Below, piece by piece: positions 44,443 through 53,539 of a stretch of 64,000 nucleotides of DNA. The position numbers and the translations under genes are program-made. Below the pieces are notes generated by a model. That model was not told the DNA's origin and did not search any database. It was given only the letters and a program-made list of their open reading frames with translations. This DNA is from an uncultured Acetatifactor sp. (GTDB lineage: Bacteria; Bacillota; Clostridia; Lachnospirales; Lachnospiraceae): positions 86,764-150,763 of the forward strand of contig CANQNT010000003.1 of NCBI GenBank assembly GCA_947625255.1, read 5' to 3'. Positions within the stretch are counted from its first letter, which is position 1. Every line of letters begins with the position of its first letter.

Positions 44443-44994
44443 TTGGTTTCGACTGAATACATCATCCATGCCGTTGATAAATTGGTCCATAAATACGGCA
44501 CCCGGGATCCTTACGAACTTTGCGACCGTCTCGGCATCCGTATCCGGAAGAAAGACCTGAAGAAAAAGCTGAAGGGTTTCTTTTTCTACCAATCACGGAT
44601 ACCAAACATCGTAATAGACACCAACTTAAACGAAGTTTTAGAACGAATTTTATTGGCCCATGAGCTGGGGCATGCCATCCTGCACAAGGAAACTGCCATG
44701 ATGGTAGGCTTCCAAGAAATGGAGGTATTCGATTCAACAGCCACCACAGAGAACGAGGCAAACATGTTCTCTGCGGAGCTGCTGCTGGATGATGACGAGG
44801 TGCTGGAGCAGCTGGCGGAACGGTCATTCTTTCAGGCCGCACAAGCCCTTTACGTCCCGGCCGCCCTCCTGGATTACAAATTTCGCACCATGTGCGAGAA
44901 AGGACTCCTGAGCCAAACGATGGACTACCGGCACAGCAAATACCTCAAGGAAGATTTGGGGGCATATAAAGAGATAGACAGAACATTTGACTGA
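44443..44994 (+). CDS. ImmA/IrrE family metallopeptidase (rightward gene)
   Basis: A 183-residue zinc peptidase with LLAHELGHAILHKETAMM (HExxH near residue 72) and the third ligand region TTENEANMFSAELLL. The start is TTG at 44443, nine bases after GGAGG. It lies downstream of the XRE gene as in ICEBs1, where ImmA cleaves ImmR. Of the two ImmA/IrrE genes this is the more likely anti-repressor for this XRE protein. Confidence 0.9.
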   Translation: MVSTEYIIHAVDKLVHKYGTRDPYELCDRLGIRIRKKDLKKKLKGFFFYQSRIPNIVIDTNLNEVLERILLAHELGHAILHKETAMMVGFQEMEVFDSTATTENEANMFSAELLLDDDEVLEQLAERSFFQAAQALYVPAALLDYKFRTMCEKGLLSQTMDYRHSKYLKEDLGAYKEIDRTFD

Positions 44995-45007
44995 TAGGGA
45001 TGATTTG

Positions 45008-45472
45008 ATGGGGGCGATTCGGTACGCCATGAAAGGCGGACGATTTATGCTGGCCGGTGGCTGCTGCGTAACCGGAAGTGACAGGGTGGAAGAACTGGAC
45101 TGCTCCATCCGGCTCTATACCCTGCTCAAAAGGAACGGCTTCAAACGGATTGAGCATGTGACAGCCAACATGACTTTTTTTGAGATTGATTGTATGGGCA
45201 TGAAGGCCCTGAGAGAACTGCTGGAACAGTTTGATTTCTTGGGATTCCAGCTTGCAGACTGGCGTAGAAAGCAATCGGCGGACGAATACTTCTCCATTTA
45301 CGAAGCCGCCGAGGAACGCAGATTTGCAGAAGAATGGCGCAGATTGGAAAAATCTGGCCAGAACGCCGGGAACGGGCGAGAATATATGCCAGAGAACGCA
45401 GGGCGCGGCAACGGGCAGAAAAGGCCAACGGTCGATCCATGGATTACAAAGGAAAGAGGAAATGCAACTTGA
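45008..45472 (+). CDS. Hypothetical protein, possibly frameshifted at the 3' end
   Basis: 154 residues from the ATG at 45008 (AGGGATG site), following the ImmA gene without space. The middle reads KGGRFMLAGGCCVTGSDRVE and ADEYFSIYEAAEERRFAEEW; I do not recognise it. After WRRLEK the frame turns low-complexity (SGQNAGNGREYMPENAGRG), whereas the next frame reads IWPERRERARIYARERRARQ then RAEKANGRSMDYKGKRK, a much better charged helix. One extra A in the A5 run near 45350 would join them. The last gene of the element before the glycan locus. Confidence 0.55.
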   Translation: MGAIRYAMKGGRFMLAGGCCVTGSDRVEELDCSIRLYTLLKRNGFKRIEHVTANMTFFEIDCMGMKALRELLEQFDFLGFQLADWRRKQSADEYFSIYEAAEERRFAEEWRRLEKSGQNAGNGREYMPENAGRGNGQKRPTVDPWITKERGNAT

Positions 45473-45591
45473 AAAACATTTATGTATGTGATTCCTGCGC
45501 AGTCGCCGTACCATTCTTTGTGCTGTTTAACACCTTACTCATTTCATAAACAAACTCTTCTCTGTCTCCCCCTTATATTAATAATTATCAT

Positions 45592-46362
45592 TCAAGTTGG
45601 TAAAATACTTTTTTTCATTCTATATTCGGTAGGAGTACATCCATAATGTTTTTTAAACAGTTTGGAAAAATAAGAATAGTCAAAATATCCGACACGATCA
45701 GCAATAATCGTAGCTGTCAAATCTGATGTCTGCAACAACGCCTCTGCTAACCGCAAGCGGGATTCCGTAATATAGTCAATAATTGTCATTCCGTATTCTT
45801 TTTTGAAAGATCTGGTCAGATGATTTGACGATAAATAAACCATCTCCGACAGTTCCTTTACCGAAAGACTTTCTCCTATATGGGCATCTATATATTGCTT
45901 TACCTTCTTCACTGCAGATAGTTCTTCCTCCCCTGACAACTCCTTTATATATCCCTGTGCTATTGCCAGAAGTCTTGAATCTCTGTACCGGCTTTGTAAC
46001 TCAGTAATAGCTGCACACAATATTTCATCCAGCCCTGGTCTTGTGACTGGTTTCAGGACATATCGAAAGCAATGCAAACTTACTGCTTTTTGAGCCAGCT
46101 CAAATTCATTATGACAGGACAGTACAATGGATAAAGTCTCCGGGCTCCGTAAATTCATCTGTTGAATCAGCTCCAGACCGCTCCCTCCTGGCATTTCAAT
46201 GTCACATATCATTATGTCTATCTTTTCCCGTTCCGCAATTTCCAATGCATCCTGACTTCCGTTAGCTGAAAACACTTCTTCAATACCATACTCCTTAAAG
46301 TCCATCATCATGCAGATGCTGTCAATAACAATCTGCTCATCATCTACAAGCATGAGATTCAT
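45592..46362 (-). CDS. YesN-like response regulator (REC plus AraC)
   Basis: A 256-residue regulator. The receiver domain has MLVDDEQ, phosphoacceptor Asp54 in ICDIEMPGG and Lys in YVLKPV. The AraC domain at about 150-256 has LSVKELSEMVYLSSNHLTRS and VGYFDYSYFSKLFKKHYGCT. Its gene overlaps the histidine kinase gene by 23 bp. It presumably activates the ABC importer and enzyme genes on the same strand, perhaps through the repeated upstream elements at 51851 and 54804. Confidence 0.93.
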   Translation of the reverse strand: MNLMLVDDEQIVIDSICMMMDFKEYGIEEVFSANGSQDALEIAEREKIDIMICDIEMPGGSGLELIQQMNLRSPETLSIVLSCHNEFELAQKAVSLHCFRYVLKPVTRPGLDEILCAAITELQSRYRDSRLLAIAQGYIKELSGEEELSAVKKVKQYIDAHIGESLSVKELSEMVYLSSNHLTRSFKKEYGMTIIDYITESRLRLAEALLQTSDLTATIIADRVGYFDYSYFSKLFKKHYGCTPTEYRMKKSILPT

Positions 46363-48124
46363 TATTTTCCTCCTCCATCGGTTTCTCCGGCAGATTCATA
46401 AAAACATGCACACCCTTCCCCTGAGTGCTTATAATCTTCAGTTCAAAATCCTCTCCGTAATAATATTCCAGACGCCTTCTCGTATTCCAGATTCCTACAT
46501 GCTTTCCTGTTAAATCCTCTATTATTTCACCTGATTCCAGTTTCTCCCTGATTTCCTGACTCATTCCATTTCCAGTATCTGTCACCGATAGGATCAATCG
46601 CCCTTCCTGCCTACGGATATTTATAAGAACCTCTATCTGGTGCTTGGTGGACAACCCATATTTTAAAGCATTTTCCACAAATTCATAGATTAGTAGCTGA
46701 GGAATCTTTATTTCTTTGCTCTCCGGTTCCACTGAGTAAACACATGTGAATTGATTTACAAAACGCATCTTCTGGAGCAGCAAATAATTTTCTACAAACT
46801 TCAGTTCCTCCCCCACTGTGACAAGAGATGCTCCCTTGCGCAATGAGTACTGAAAATATTTCATCAGCAACACGGTAAAATCCTCTGCTTCCCTATACTT
46901 TTTCATTAATATAAAGCTGTATACAGTATTTAGTGAATTCAACAACATATGCTGATTTACCTGTAAGTGAGCGCTGACCACCTCCGTCTGCAGCTTTGCA
47001 ATTTCTTTTTCATAAGATTCAATTGTTAGAGTTTTGATTCTTCCCACCATATGATTAAAACTTTGGCTAATGTAATCCATCTGGTAACTACCCCACGTTT
47101 CGTCCACATGATGCTCCAAATCTTGACGCTCCACTGCCTCCATGCCTTTACAGATTCCTTCCAAAGGCCGTATAACCTGCTTCTTGATATATAGGTATAA
47201 AAGCGGAATCACTGCAAAGCTCAAACCGGCAAACAAGTACTGTAGTCTCAAAAGTAGCGGATAGATTGCTTGTACCCCAGCTTCTCCTACACTACAAACG
47301 ACTTGATAATCTCCCACACCCAATGCACATTCCGCAATAAGTCCACTCTCGCGCCGGATACTGTCGGTGCACTGTCCCTTTCCTGTAAAAGAAACCTGTT
47401 TAGAAAAACCGCAAAAAACATGGTTCCCATCTGTTAAATAAATGGTTCCCTCCGGTTCTCCACACTGTTCATAACAGTTTTTCAGCATTTTTTCCAGGTC
47501 ATAGAGATATCCGAAGCTATAGAAAGGGAAATGGTAGTTACGAAGTAAATAACACTTTCCATCTACCTCCATAAATATCAGCCCATTTTCCCCGTCTGCC
47601 ACTCCCTCACAAAGAGCCGTCTCTACCTGTCTGCAGTGGGCAGTATCACTATATTTGACACTGAAACAATTAGCAGACTCTCTCACCTGGTCGAATATAA
47701 AACAGGCGTACAAAATTTCTTCATCAAATTTTTGATTCTCCAAAGCTTTCTTCAGGCGGACAGCCGTGAGCACCGACGCATTTTCATCTCCCCTCATCAA
47801 TTCGTAAAAATTTCCCAGGATTAGATTATTTGCGATGCTTTCTACCAGATATGCCTCATCTCTTTCAAACCGATTTACAAAGGAATTCAAATGCGATGCA
47901 ATCGACTGTTCCCTGTTTCTTCTGTAAGTGCTATTAGTCTGCTGAACAATTACCACCGCAAATATATTGACCGGTATAATTACAATACATAACACCAAAA
48001 TCCATTTTGTAATCAAGCTTCTATATATCCACTTCAACCTAACCTTCACTTTACCAAATACTTTTCTGGCTGTCATGCTTCCACCCGCACCTTCTGATAC
48101 AGCGTTTCTTTTTCTATACTCCAT
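46340..48124 (-). CDS. YesM-like sensor histidine kinase
   Basis: A 594-residue membrane sensor. A helix near residue 40-60 (WILVLCIVIIPVNIFAVVIV), an extracellular sensing domain of about 230 residues, a second helix near 290-310, a HAMP domain, then the kinase. The phosphorylated His is in HLQVNQHMLLNSLNTVYS, a variant of the family's INPHFLYNTL. The ATPase domain has ENALKYGLS and VTDTGNGMS. An alternative ATG at 48076 exists. It likely senses the glycan imported by the neighbouring ABC system. Confidence 0.92.
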   Translation of the reverse strand: MEYRKRNAVSEGAGGSMTARKVFGKVKVRLKWIYRSLITKWILVLCIVIIPVNIFAVVIVQQTNSTYRRNREQSIASHLNSFVNRFERDEAYLVESIANNLILGNFYELMRGDENASVLTAVRLKKALENQKFDEEILYACFIFDQVRESANCFSVKYSDTAHCRQVETALCEGVADGENGLIFMEVDGKCYLLRNYHFPFYSFGYLYDLEKMLKNCYEQCGEPEGTIYLTDGNHVFCGFSKQVSFTGKGQCTDSIRRESGLIAECALGVGDYQVVCSVGEAGVQAIYPLLLRLQYLFAGLSFAVIPLLYLYIKKQVIRPLEGICKGMEAVERQDLEHHVDETWGSYQMDYISQSFNHMVGRIKTLTIESYEKEIAKLQTEVVSAHLQVNQHMLLNSLNTVYSFILMKKYREAEDFTVLLMKYFQYSLRKGASLVTVGEELKFVENYLLLQKMRFVNQFTCVYSVEPESKEIKIPQLLIYEFVENALKYGLSTKHQIEVLINIRRQEGRLILSVTDTGNGMSQEIREKLESGEIIEDLTGKHVGIWNTRRRLEYYYGEDFELKIISTQGKGVHVFMNLPEKPMEEENNESHACR

Positions 48125-48268
48125 AACTTTTCAATTCCCAGCAGATACAGAATATCTCCTCCGTCTGCCACTGCCGTGATCCTACCTGGCAAAAGAATAT
48201 AAAGAAGCCTGCTCCCTCAGTTTGAGTATTCCTCGCCACATATGCCATCTCGTCTCCTTAAAACTTTC
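48125..48268 (-). other. Spacer between the permease and kinase genes
   Basis: 144 bp without a gene or a clear terminator hairpin; the kinase may be read through from the ABC operon or use a weak own promoter. Confidence 0.4.
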
Positions 48269-49156
48269 TTACCCTTTCACTGCCCCCATTGTTATTCCCG
48301 ACTCAAAATATTTCTGGAAGAATGGATAGGCGATGGCAATGGGTAATATCGCAATCACCGCAACCGCCATTCGTACCGCTCCGGTAGGAATATCCGCCTT
48401 CGCAATGTTCAGTTCGGAATGGCTCGCAAGAAAAGTGGCTGAATTGTTAATTTGGTTTAATAAAAGCTGGATACTGTAAAGTCTGGAATCATTGACAAAA
48501 TACAAGCCATTGGTCCAGTCATTCCAGTATGCAATAGCCGTTAGCAATCCTACAGTTGCCATAATTGGCTTAGACAGCGGCATCATAATCCTAAGAAAAG
48601 TATACAAAAGCCCTGCACCATCAATTTGGGCTGCTTCCTGCAATTCCATAGGTACACTGTGTTTCATATAATTCCTGACCAGGATAACGTTGAATCCATT
48701 TAACATCAGGTTTGGTACCAGCAATGCAAACAGCGTATCCCGCACATCGACTACGTTAGTATAAATAATATAGCTTGATACAATTCCACCATTAAACAGC
48801 ATCGGAATCAACACCAATATGAATATTATTTTCACACCGGGTATGTCTTCCTGAGAGAGGATGTATGCAGTCATAGAAACCATAATCAAAGAAAGAATCG
48901 TTCCTGCCACTGTTACCAGAACCGTCACCCCATAAGCCCTCGCTATCTGTTGCCATTCTTTCATAATATAAGCATAAGCATCTGTGCTGATTGTCTTTGG
49001 AAAGAAAGAATACCCCTCTGTTAGGATCGTAGCATTATCCATCAAGGAACTGGTCACCATCAGCCAGAATGGCGCAAGGGCACATACGGAAAGAAGAATC
49101 ATGACTATATGCCCTGCTACAATAAAAATTTTATCCTGCGTTGATTTTACTCCCAT
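48269..49156 (-). CDS. ABC sugar importer permease (LplC/YtcP-like)
   Basis: A 295-residue permease with six helices and the EAA loop ELQEAAQIDGAGLLYTFLRI that docks to the ATPase. It ends FFQKYFESGITMGAVKG, the usual end of LplC/YtcP. It follows the other permease after 12 bp. No ATPase gene is in the locus, so a shared MsmX-type ATPase elsewhere probably powers it. Confidence 0.94.
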   Translation of the reverse strand: MGVKSTQDKIFIVAGHIVMILLSVCALAPFWLMVTSSLMDNATILTEGYSFFPKTISTDAYAYIMKEWQQIARAYGVTVLVTVAGTILSLIMVSMTAYILSQEDIPGVKIIFILVLIPMLFNGGIVSSYIIYTNVVDVRDTLFALLVPNLMLNGFNVILVRNYMKHSVPMELQEAAQIDGAGLLYTFLRIMMPLSKPIMATVGLLTAIAYWNDWTNGLYFVNDSRLYSIQLLLNQINNSATFLASHSELNIAKADIPTGAVRMAVAVIAILPIAIAYPFFQKYFESGITMGAVKG

Positions 49157-49168
49157 TGTACCCTCCTG

Positions 49169-50104
49169 TTAAAAAATTGCGTCTTCTGCGCTAATCCTCC
49201 GAATGATCATATTACTGCCAATTACCAGCACAAACCCTATAAATGCCTGCATCACGCTTGCTGCCGAGGACATTGAAATATTGTTCTGGTTCATTAGCGC
49301 ATTATACACATATGTATCGAGGGTCTGCGTCACACTATAAATTGCCCCGCTGTTTCTTGGAACCTGATAAAATAATCCGAAATCTGAAGTGCAAATTTTA
49401 GAGATGTTAAGAATGGACATGGTAATCACCATGGGTTTCAGCAAAGGCAACGTTATATTTGTAATCTGCTGCCATTTGGTAGCTCCGTCAACTCTAGCCG
49501 CTTCATAATAGTCCTTGCTTATGCCCAAAATTGTAGACAGATATAGCACCATACTGAATCCGATTCCCTTCCACAAATATACGATTGTCAAAATAAATGG
49601 CCACCACTTCTTCTCCTGATAGAAAGAAATCGTGTTCCCGGTCAAAGGTTCTATAATAGAATTGTTGATGAACCCTGAATCTGCTGAAAGGAAATTGAAC
49701 ACTAAGGAACTGACCACCACCATGCTCATCAGGTATGGAAATAAAATAGATGTCTGATAAAATTTTTTAGCTACCTTATTCTGTAGTTCGTTAAATAAAA
49801 TTGCCACTGCAATCGCAAATATTGTCCCTAACACCATAAATACCAGATTATAAAGAATCGTATTCCGCATAATGGGACCCAGACTACCTGAAACAAAGAG
49901 GAATTTAAAATTCTTCAGACCGCAGAAAGGGCTTTTTAAGATTCCCTTCTTGAAGTCCAGCTGCCGAAATGCAATAGTGATTCCATACATGGGCAGATAA
50001 TTATTAATCAGGAGATACAGAAGCCCGGGCAGAAGCATGATATAAGCCATAATGACCCGCCCCCAACGGATGTGCTTTCCTTTTTTCTTTGTCAATATAC
50101 TCAT
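49169..50104 (-). CDS. ABC sugar importer permease (LplB-like)
   Basis: A 311-residue permease: helices near 15-35, 80-105, 115-140, 165-190, 215-240 and 280-300, with the EAA loop DYYEAARVDGATKWQQITNI. The N-terminus YIMLLPGLLYLLINNYLPMY is typical of LplB/YteP. With the neighbours it forms an importer of the type used for complex plant oligosaccharides. Confidence 0.94.
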   Translation of the reverse strand: MSILTKKKGKHIRWGRVIMAYIMLLPGLLYLLINNYLPMYGITIAFRQLDFKKGILKSPFCGLKNFKFLFVSGSLGPIMRNTILYNLVFMVLGTIFAIAVAILFNELQNKVAKKFYQTSILFPYLMSMVVVSSLVFNFLSADSGFINNSIIEPLTGNTISFYQEKKWWPFILTIVYLWKGIGFSMVLYLSTILGISKDYYEAARVDGATKWQQITNITLPLLKPMVITMSILNISKICTSDFGLFYQVPRNSGAIYSVTQTLDTYVYNALMNQNNISMSSAASVMQAFIGFVLVIGSNMIIRRISAEDAIF

Positions 50105-50180
50105 ATAGATAATCCTTTCCGGTATCTGATATAAATGGGGACCTGCACAGCGGTCCCCATCATTTCATACCCAACCCTAT

Positions 50181-51773
50181 TTACTGCTCTGCCAACCATG
50201 CATTAAACTGGGCTTGCTTATCTGCAATTACCTCATCAATTCCATTGGCTTTCAATTTTTTAATGAATTCTGGATAAACCGTATCCAGATCCACACTGCC
50301 GCATTCCAATGCTCCTCTGTACTCATTAAGCACTGCATCAATCGCAGTAATCTGGCTGATCATAGCAGAAGAATCATAACAGAAGCCATAGCCCTTTGTG
50401 GTGTTACTGAGAGCCTCTTTATTCCAGGCATCGTTCTGTGCCTTGAGCTCCTGATAATTCTGGGAGGCCAGATACAGTAATTCATTATTTCCATACAAGG
50501 ACATAGCCCACATAGGGTTTTCTGTGCTGTACTGTATTACACCATTCTCTTCATCGATAAAGTAATAATTCAAATCCTTGATGCCCATAGTCAGCAGGTT
50601 CACAATATCCTTGTCAGAATACATCAAATCCAAAAATCTCATAGCCGCAGCAGGATCGCCTGAGGTGACAGGAATGGTCCAATAACCGTTTTCTGTACTG
50701 CTGGGGGAAGGGAGGTATTTCTCTGTCATGAACAGACATGATATATCACGCCCATTCACAGTCAATTCATAATTCTCTGTAAGGTCAGGCTTCGCGTCGT
50801 TCAGATTCAACAGGCATCTTCCGGTTCCGTCCACAATTGACGGAGCCAGCGTCACATCGATTGTCGCCGCATCCTTTATGACAATCCCATCCTCATACCA
50901 GCCACGTACCAACTTCAGATATGCCTGATACTCTTCCGACTCAAAATAATTCACCACTGTCGTAGAATTCACACCTACCAGCGCACCGCTAGCAATGGAC
51001 GTACCCAAGGTGTCTACTACCGCTCCCCATGTCCCCCTGGGGGCGCTGCCTACAATTCCTCCAACCGTGGTTTCGGGATGGAGCGCATAAACAGCCCTCA
51101 CAACCTCATCCACCTGCTCCAGAGTCAGCCTGTCTCCGTCTTTATAAGGAAGCTCCGTTTCCTCCAGCACATCTGTATACACCTGCAAGGCTCCACCTAT
51201 GCCATAATTGACCGGTAGTGCCATAAGCCCATAAATTCCTTCTGCAGGATCCGTGTCATAGATTGGCTTTCCCTCTTCATGCAAAGCTGCAATGTGGGGT
51301 CCATATTCCGCAATCAGTTCATCCAAAGGTTCTATCATAGACATCTGAATATAAGGAGAAATACCAGTATAAGCCACCAGCATCAGGTCAACCTGCTCCT
51401 GACCGCCAATCCATCTGGTATATGCAGAAGGTGCGTCAAACACGGTGACCTGACGAACTTCAATTTCCACTCCCGCCTTTTTCCTGCTAATCTCATTCAC
51501 TTGCTCTACTATCTGATCCATGTACACATTATCACTGGCATCAGTCAGCCATGTCAGCACAATATGGGAAATCTCGCCCTCCCATTCTTCTACTTCCCCA
51601 TTGCTGTCTGCGGCATCCGCTTCTTCATTCGTCCCGGCAGAGCTTTCTTCCGTAACATTCCCCTGTGAGTTATCTGATGACTGTACGTTGTCAACTTCCT
51701 TATCGCCACAACCGCACAATAGACTTCCTACAAGACACAGGGATAAGATTGTTGAGATTACTTTCTTTTTCAT
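50181..51773 (-). CDS. Extracellular solute-binding lipoprotein (LplA-like)
   Basis: A 530-residue binding protein of the large oligosaccharide class. The signal MKKKVISTILSLCLVGSLLC ends in the lipobox LLCGC, then a disordered linker rich in Ser, Asn, Glu, and the binding domain. It should capture the glycan outside the membrane and hand it to the two permeases downstream. A conserved element lies 78-128 bp upstream of the start. The ligand is unknown; the locus enzymes suggest an esterified, rhamnose-containing plant oligosaccharide. Confidence 0.92.
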   Translation of the reverse strand: MKKKVISTILSLCLVGSLLCGCGDKEVDNVQSSDNSQGNVTEESSAGTNEEADAADSNGEVEEWEGEISHIVLTWLTDASDNVYMDQIVEQVNEISRKKAGVEIEVRQVTVFDAPSAYTRWIGGQEQVDLMLVAYTGISPYIQMSMIEPLDELIAEYGPHIAALHEEGKPIYDTDPAEGIYGLMALPVNYGIGGALQVYTDVLEETELPYKDGDRLTLEQVDEVVRAVYALHPETTVGGIVGSAPRGTWGAVVDTLGTSIASGALVGVNSTTVVNYFESEEYQAYLKLVRGWYEDGIVIKDAATIDVTLAPSIVDGTGRCLLNLNDAKPDLTENYELTVNGRDISCLFMTEKYLPSPSSTENGYWTIPVTSGDPAAAMRFLDLMYSDKDIVNLLTMGIKDLNYYFIDEENGVIQYSTENPMWAMSLYGNNELLYLASQNYQELKAQNDAWNKEALSNTTKGYGFCYDSSAMISQITAIDAVLNEYRGALECGSVDLDTVYPEFIKKLKANGIDEVIADKQAQFNAWLAEQ

Positions 51774-51850
51774 TATGTATCCTCTCTCGCATTATTAGTA
51801 CCGTCCAAGCTGTTCTTGAATCGATCTATATTCATCTTATGGTAAAACAA

Positions 51851-51901
51851 ATGAAATGTCTTTGGATAAAACCAATTTTAACTGGTAATAAAACACCTTT
51901 T
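51851..51901 (-). promoter_or_regulatory. Repeated upstream element, copy A
   Basis: A 51-bp sequence on the minus strand (AAAAGGTGTTTT, then AGTT, then TCCAAAGACATTT) that is about four-fifths identical to 54804-54855. Located 78-128 bp before the binding-protein start, so likely a regulator site or the upstream promoter part. Confidence 0.75.
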
Positions 51902-51967
51902 TCATTCAATAACTCCACAAGTGCTTTCGGACTCTATCAGCTTTAACATACAACACAATGATATATG

Positions 51968-53491
51968 TTATTCCTTCCACTCCCTGCGCTCATAATTCCC
52001 CACATCGTTCACATCCCCGCCTTTATAGGCAGCGTAATACGGGTAAGCATAGCAGGGACGCTCATATTCATAGGTATCCATCGTAATTCCGTACAGCAGG
52101 TTGCAATCCTTGAACGCCACTGGCTTAAGCACTTCCGGCGCATTGCCTCCCCTGACCCATTCTGCTAGGGCTGTCAATGCGTCATGCTCCCTGTCCTTTG
52201 GCGTGGCACGGAAACCTTGGGAGACGATATCCTGCACTCCCGGCCCGCCGGACACATGGGCAAGTCCCGGTATCGGGAAATAGCGGAAAAACTCCCTTGT
52301 GCTGTCCAATCCGCCCATCTTGCGCACCACACTCCTGTAATAGTCCAGCGAATCCGTATAGGGAATGATGGGATCTGCCATGCCGTGGAGCATCAGCAGC
52401 TTCCCGCCAGATGCCCGGTAGGCGCTCAGATCCGTACTGTCCGCATTCAGGTATTCTCCCAATGCCTCATCCAGACGCTTCACGTCCTCATGAAAATCGA
52501 ATTTCTTGAAATCAAATTCTTTTCCATAGACCCATCGGAAAATGTAGAAATAATCATGGGCAAAGGTTTCTTTATCGCTTTGTGTCTCCAAACCAAGAGG
52601 GCAGGCTTCGCTTCCCGGCACATAGAGCGGAGGATAAACCGTTTCTCCTGTTACGGGATCCACTGCCCCCTTCACCAGTTTCTTCAATGCCTCCTTCTGC
52701 TCCCGATTCAGTCTACCGCTTTTTTCAAAGACCTCCGAAACCAGCTTAATCTGCTGGGGGCATGTGAAAAAGGCATCTCCCGGCAGGCATTCTCCTTCCC
52801 TGCCATATTCCTGTAGCATAAACTCCGTCACAGCCTGTGCGTCCTCCTGTGTCAGACCGGATTTTTCCGTCTCCGTCAATGCCAGCCAATTCCAGATGAA
52901 CCCGTAATGCAGGTGGGTACGGTGGTTGGCAGGGGCTACAGCAAGGATGCCGTCATAATCTTCCGGATACCGCTGTGCCAGCATCATTCCCTGCTGACCG
53001 CCTGTGGATCCTCCCACGAACAAACTGTATCCCACGGGTTGCCCGTAGAAGCATTCTGTCACCTGCTTCCCTACTACTGTCATCAGGTGGATGGAGCGGT
53101 GCCCGAAATCCTTCCAACGTTCCGGTTTTCCAATCAGGTCATCCACATCTGGCGCTGTTCCCAGATCCGAACTGGCTGTTGCATATCCTCTGCGAATCCC
53201 GTTCATCAGCTCCAAAACCTGTGTTACCCCTGCGGAACCTCCGTTCCCGGTTCCCAGGAAGTCGCCGTTCCAGCCTTCTACGGGCAGCCAGAATTCCACC
53301 AAGATATCCGAATCCTTCGTGGGCTTCATCCTTATGCGCACTTCACAATGCGCCGGGGCAGGCTGCGTAGCCACACCGGGCATCAGCTCTAGTGCTTTTT
53401 CCTCCACATACACGGCATCTTCCATCTGTCCATCCTCAATTGTCATTCTCCTCACGCGTTCCAGCCTGTCCGCATAATCCATCTTTCCCAT
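51968..53491 (-). CDS. Tannase/feruloyl esterase family alpha/beta-hydrolase, cytoplasmic
   Basis: About 507 residues of the tannase/feruloyl esterase fold, which splits ester bonds between phenolic acids and sugars. The serine is in FVGGSTGGQQGMMLAQRYPE, the Asp in LMLHGMADPIIPYTD and the His in IPGLAHVSGGPG, with the lid domain between. Relatives carry a cysteine before the Ser and after the His (CS-D-HC disulfide); here they are Gly and Val. There is no signal peptide. The start is uncertain: an upstream TTG frame extends to 53527, the ATG at 53491 is preferred. Lies 12 bp after a pectinacetylesterase-like gene. Confidence 0.85.
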   Translation of the reverse strand: MGKMDYADRLERVRRMTIEDGQMEDAVYVEEKALELMPGVATQPAPAHCEVRIRMKPTKDSDILVEFWLPVEGWNGDFLGTGNGGSAGVTQVLELMNGIRRGYATASSDLGTAPDVDDLIGKPERWKDFGHRSIHLMTVVGKQVTECFYGQPVGYSLFVGGSTGGQQGMMLAQRYPEDYDGILAVAPANHRTHLHYGFIWNWLALTETEKSGLTQEDAQAVTEFMLQEYGREGECLPGDAFFTCPQQIKLVSEVFEKSGRLNREQKEALKKLVKGAVDPVTGETVYPPLYVPGSEACPLGLETQSDKETFAHDYFYIFRWVYGKEFDFKKFDFHEDVKRLDEALGEYLNADSTDLSAYRASGGKLLMLHGMADPIIPYTDSLDYYRSVVRKMGGLDSTREFFRYFPIPGLAHVSGGPGVQDIVSQGFRATPKDREHDALTALAEWVRGGNAPEVLKPVAFKDCNLLYGITMDTYEYERPCYAYPYYAAYKGGDVNDVGNYERREWKE

Positions 53492-53539
53492 CAATTTTCT
53501 TACCTGTCCTTTCTGAAAATCCTGCAATTACAGTTCCCT

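Noticed and set aside
45473..45592. Search for the right end of the mobile element and the missing 5' half of tRNA-Asn
   Set aside because: No copy of the 5' tRNA half or of the junction palindrome was seen in the window, so the right border is not defined.
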